From NCBI GenBank assembly GCA_045537455.1, contig JAZSPM010000111.1, positions 1 to 6,627 on the forward strand: 6,627 bases of DNA, given 5' to 3'. Positions 6,075 to 6,627 of the stretch are shown here, one piece after another. The position numbers and the translations under genes are program-made. Below the pieces are notes generated by a model that saw only the letters and a program-made list of their open reading frames with translations, ran no database searches and was not told the origin of the DNA. How positions within the stretch are numbered: the first letter of the stretch is position 1; every line of letters begins with the position of its first letter. The DNA is from Ornithomonoglobus_A sp045537455 (GTDB lineage: Bacteria; Bacillota; Clostridia; UBA1381).

Positions 6075-6627
6075 AGTCTTTACCTCCCACGATTTTTCCG
6101 CCGTCCATATAGTACACTCTGTCCGCAAGAATTTCAATATCCTCTTTGTTATGACTTGCAATAAGCACCAAAGCTCCACGTTCTTTTTCACGGAGGATAA
6201 TATCTCGAATAAGCTTTACTCCCCTTTCATCAAGGGCATTTGTTGGCTCGTCAAGCATTATTATATCGGGACTTTCCATAATCGCCTGTGCAATAATCAA
6301 CCTTTGTTTCATACCAAGAGAATATTTTCTCACAGGACGTTTATCATTTGGATCTAATCCCACATCTGATATAGCTTTTGTAATTTCTGTATCGGAGATT
6401 ATTTTATTTATATCTGCCAGCAATTTCAGATTTTTAATTCCCGAAAATTCATTGTAAAGCCCTGCATTTTCAATTATAAGACCTATGCTCGGTGGTACGT
6501 TTATATCCTTGTACAGCACTTTTCCGTCAATCGTAATTCTGCCGCTGTCAATGTGCATTAGTCCTGACAATGCTCTGAAAAGCATAGTTTTTCCACAGCC
6601 GTTTCTGCCAACAAATCCATATATATT
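6067..6627 (-). CDS. BcrA-type ABC transporter ATP-binding protein, partial
   Basis: The frame is open to the right edge and gives 186 C-terminal residues; roughly the first 35 residues are missing, judged from the position of Walker A. Visible motifs are Walker A GRNGCGKT (7-14 of the fragment), IGLIIEN with Glu53 where most families have the Q-loop Gln, signature YSLGMKQRL (102-110), Walker B IIMLDE with Glu127 followed by PTNALD, and H-loop His159 (ASHN). The glutamate in the Q-loop and the YSLGMKQR signature are typical of the BcrA/NatA/lantibiotic-immunity group, which removes peptide antibiotics from the membrane or exports toxins and usually works with a six-helix permease of the BcrB/MutE type. 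No such permease is in the window; it may be encoded farther upstream. An internal ATG at 6585 lies within Walker A and is not the start. Confidence 0.9.
   Translation of the reverse strand, partial: NIYGFVGRNGCGKTMLFRALSGLMHIDSGRITIDGKVLYKDINVPPSIGLIIENAGLYNEFSGIKNLKLLADINKIISDTEITKAISDVGLDPNDKRPVRKYSLGMKQRLIIAQAIMESPDIIMLDEPTNALDERGVKLIRDIILREKERGALVLIASHNKEDIEILADRVYYMDGGKIVGGKDYE
6079..6087 (-). promoter_or_regulatory. ribosome binding site that fixes the start at 6074
   Basis: GGGAGGTAA on the minus strand lies inside the last codons of the ATPase gene and is well spaced before the ATG at 6074. The start at 6191 would lack a signal sequence and be embedded in the ATPase frame. Confidence 0.7.

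Noticed and set aside
6075..6191. N-terminal extension of the exported protein to an upstream ATG at 6191
   Set aside because: It overlaps the ATPase gene in another frame, hides the hydrophobic signal segment inside the protein and ignores the GGAGG site placed exactly before the ATG at 6074.

Overview
The window is AT-rich and looks like the chromosome of a gut Firmicute. Ruminococcus or another Oscillospiraceae/Lachnospiraceae lineage is my best guess, from the low GC, the strong GGAGG/GAGGTG ribosome sites, the Thr/Ser/Ala-rich lipoproteins and the DUF6125 protein. The assignment is inferred from style, not from a marker gene.

Left end (1-623): the 3' end of a plus-strand gene for a DUF6125 family protein, then a gene-free stretch with two strong hairpin terminators (506-552 and 591-617). 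Next (624-668) is the exact 3' end of an initiator tRNA-fMet gene on the minus strand, from the anticodon loop to the encoded CCA, with no 5' half. It reads as an attachment-site copy left by a tRNA-integrating element. The terminators lie downstream of the tRNA fragment and belong to the chromosome side, so everything to the right (669 onwards) is probably element DNA or its remains. A tiny reading-frame tail (FFDPNSDP-stop, minus strand, near 790-813) may be the stump of the element's integrase.

Middle (835-2285, minus strand): a decayed tandem array of paralogous putative lipoproteins. One copy is complete (1516-2187). A downstream copy is cut by an in-frame TGA (1006-1503), with its severed C-terminal domain still readable to 835. 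Only the last 14 codons of a third copy survive (2200-2241), just behind an extended -10 promoter. The C-terminal domain resembles NTF2-fold immunity domains, by memory of the pattern only.

Right part (2294-6627, minus strand): a tightly packed operon of at least five genes, entering from beyond the right edge. In order of transcription it holds a BcrA-type ABC ATPase (partial), a single-membrane-segment exported protein of unknown family, two FtsX/MacB-like permeases and a MacB/LolD-type ATPase, closed by a terminator. The last three should form one complete ABC system for export or membrane-level handling of a peptide or lipid-like substrate. The BcrA-type ATPase, with a glutamate in the Q-loop as in bacitracin/lantibiotic resistance transporters, points to antimicrobial peptide export or immunity. 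No bacteriocin precursor, sensor kinase or response regulator is visible inside the window.
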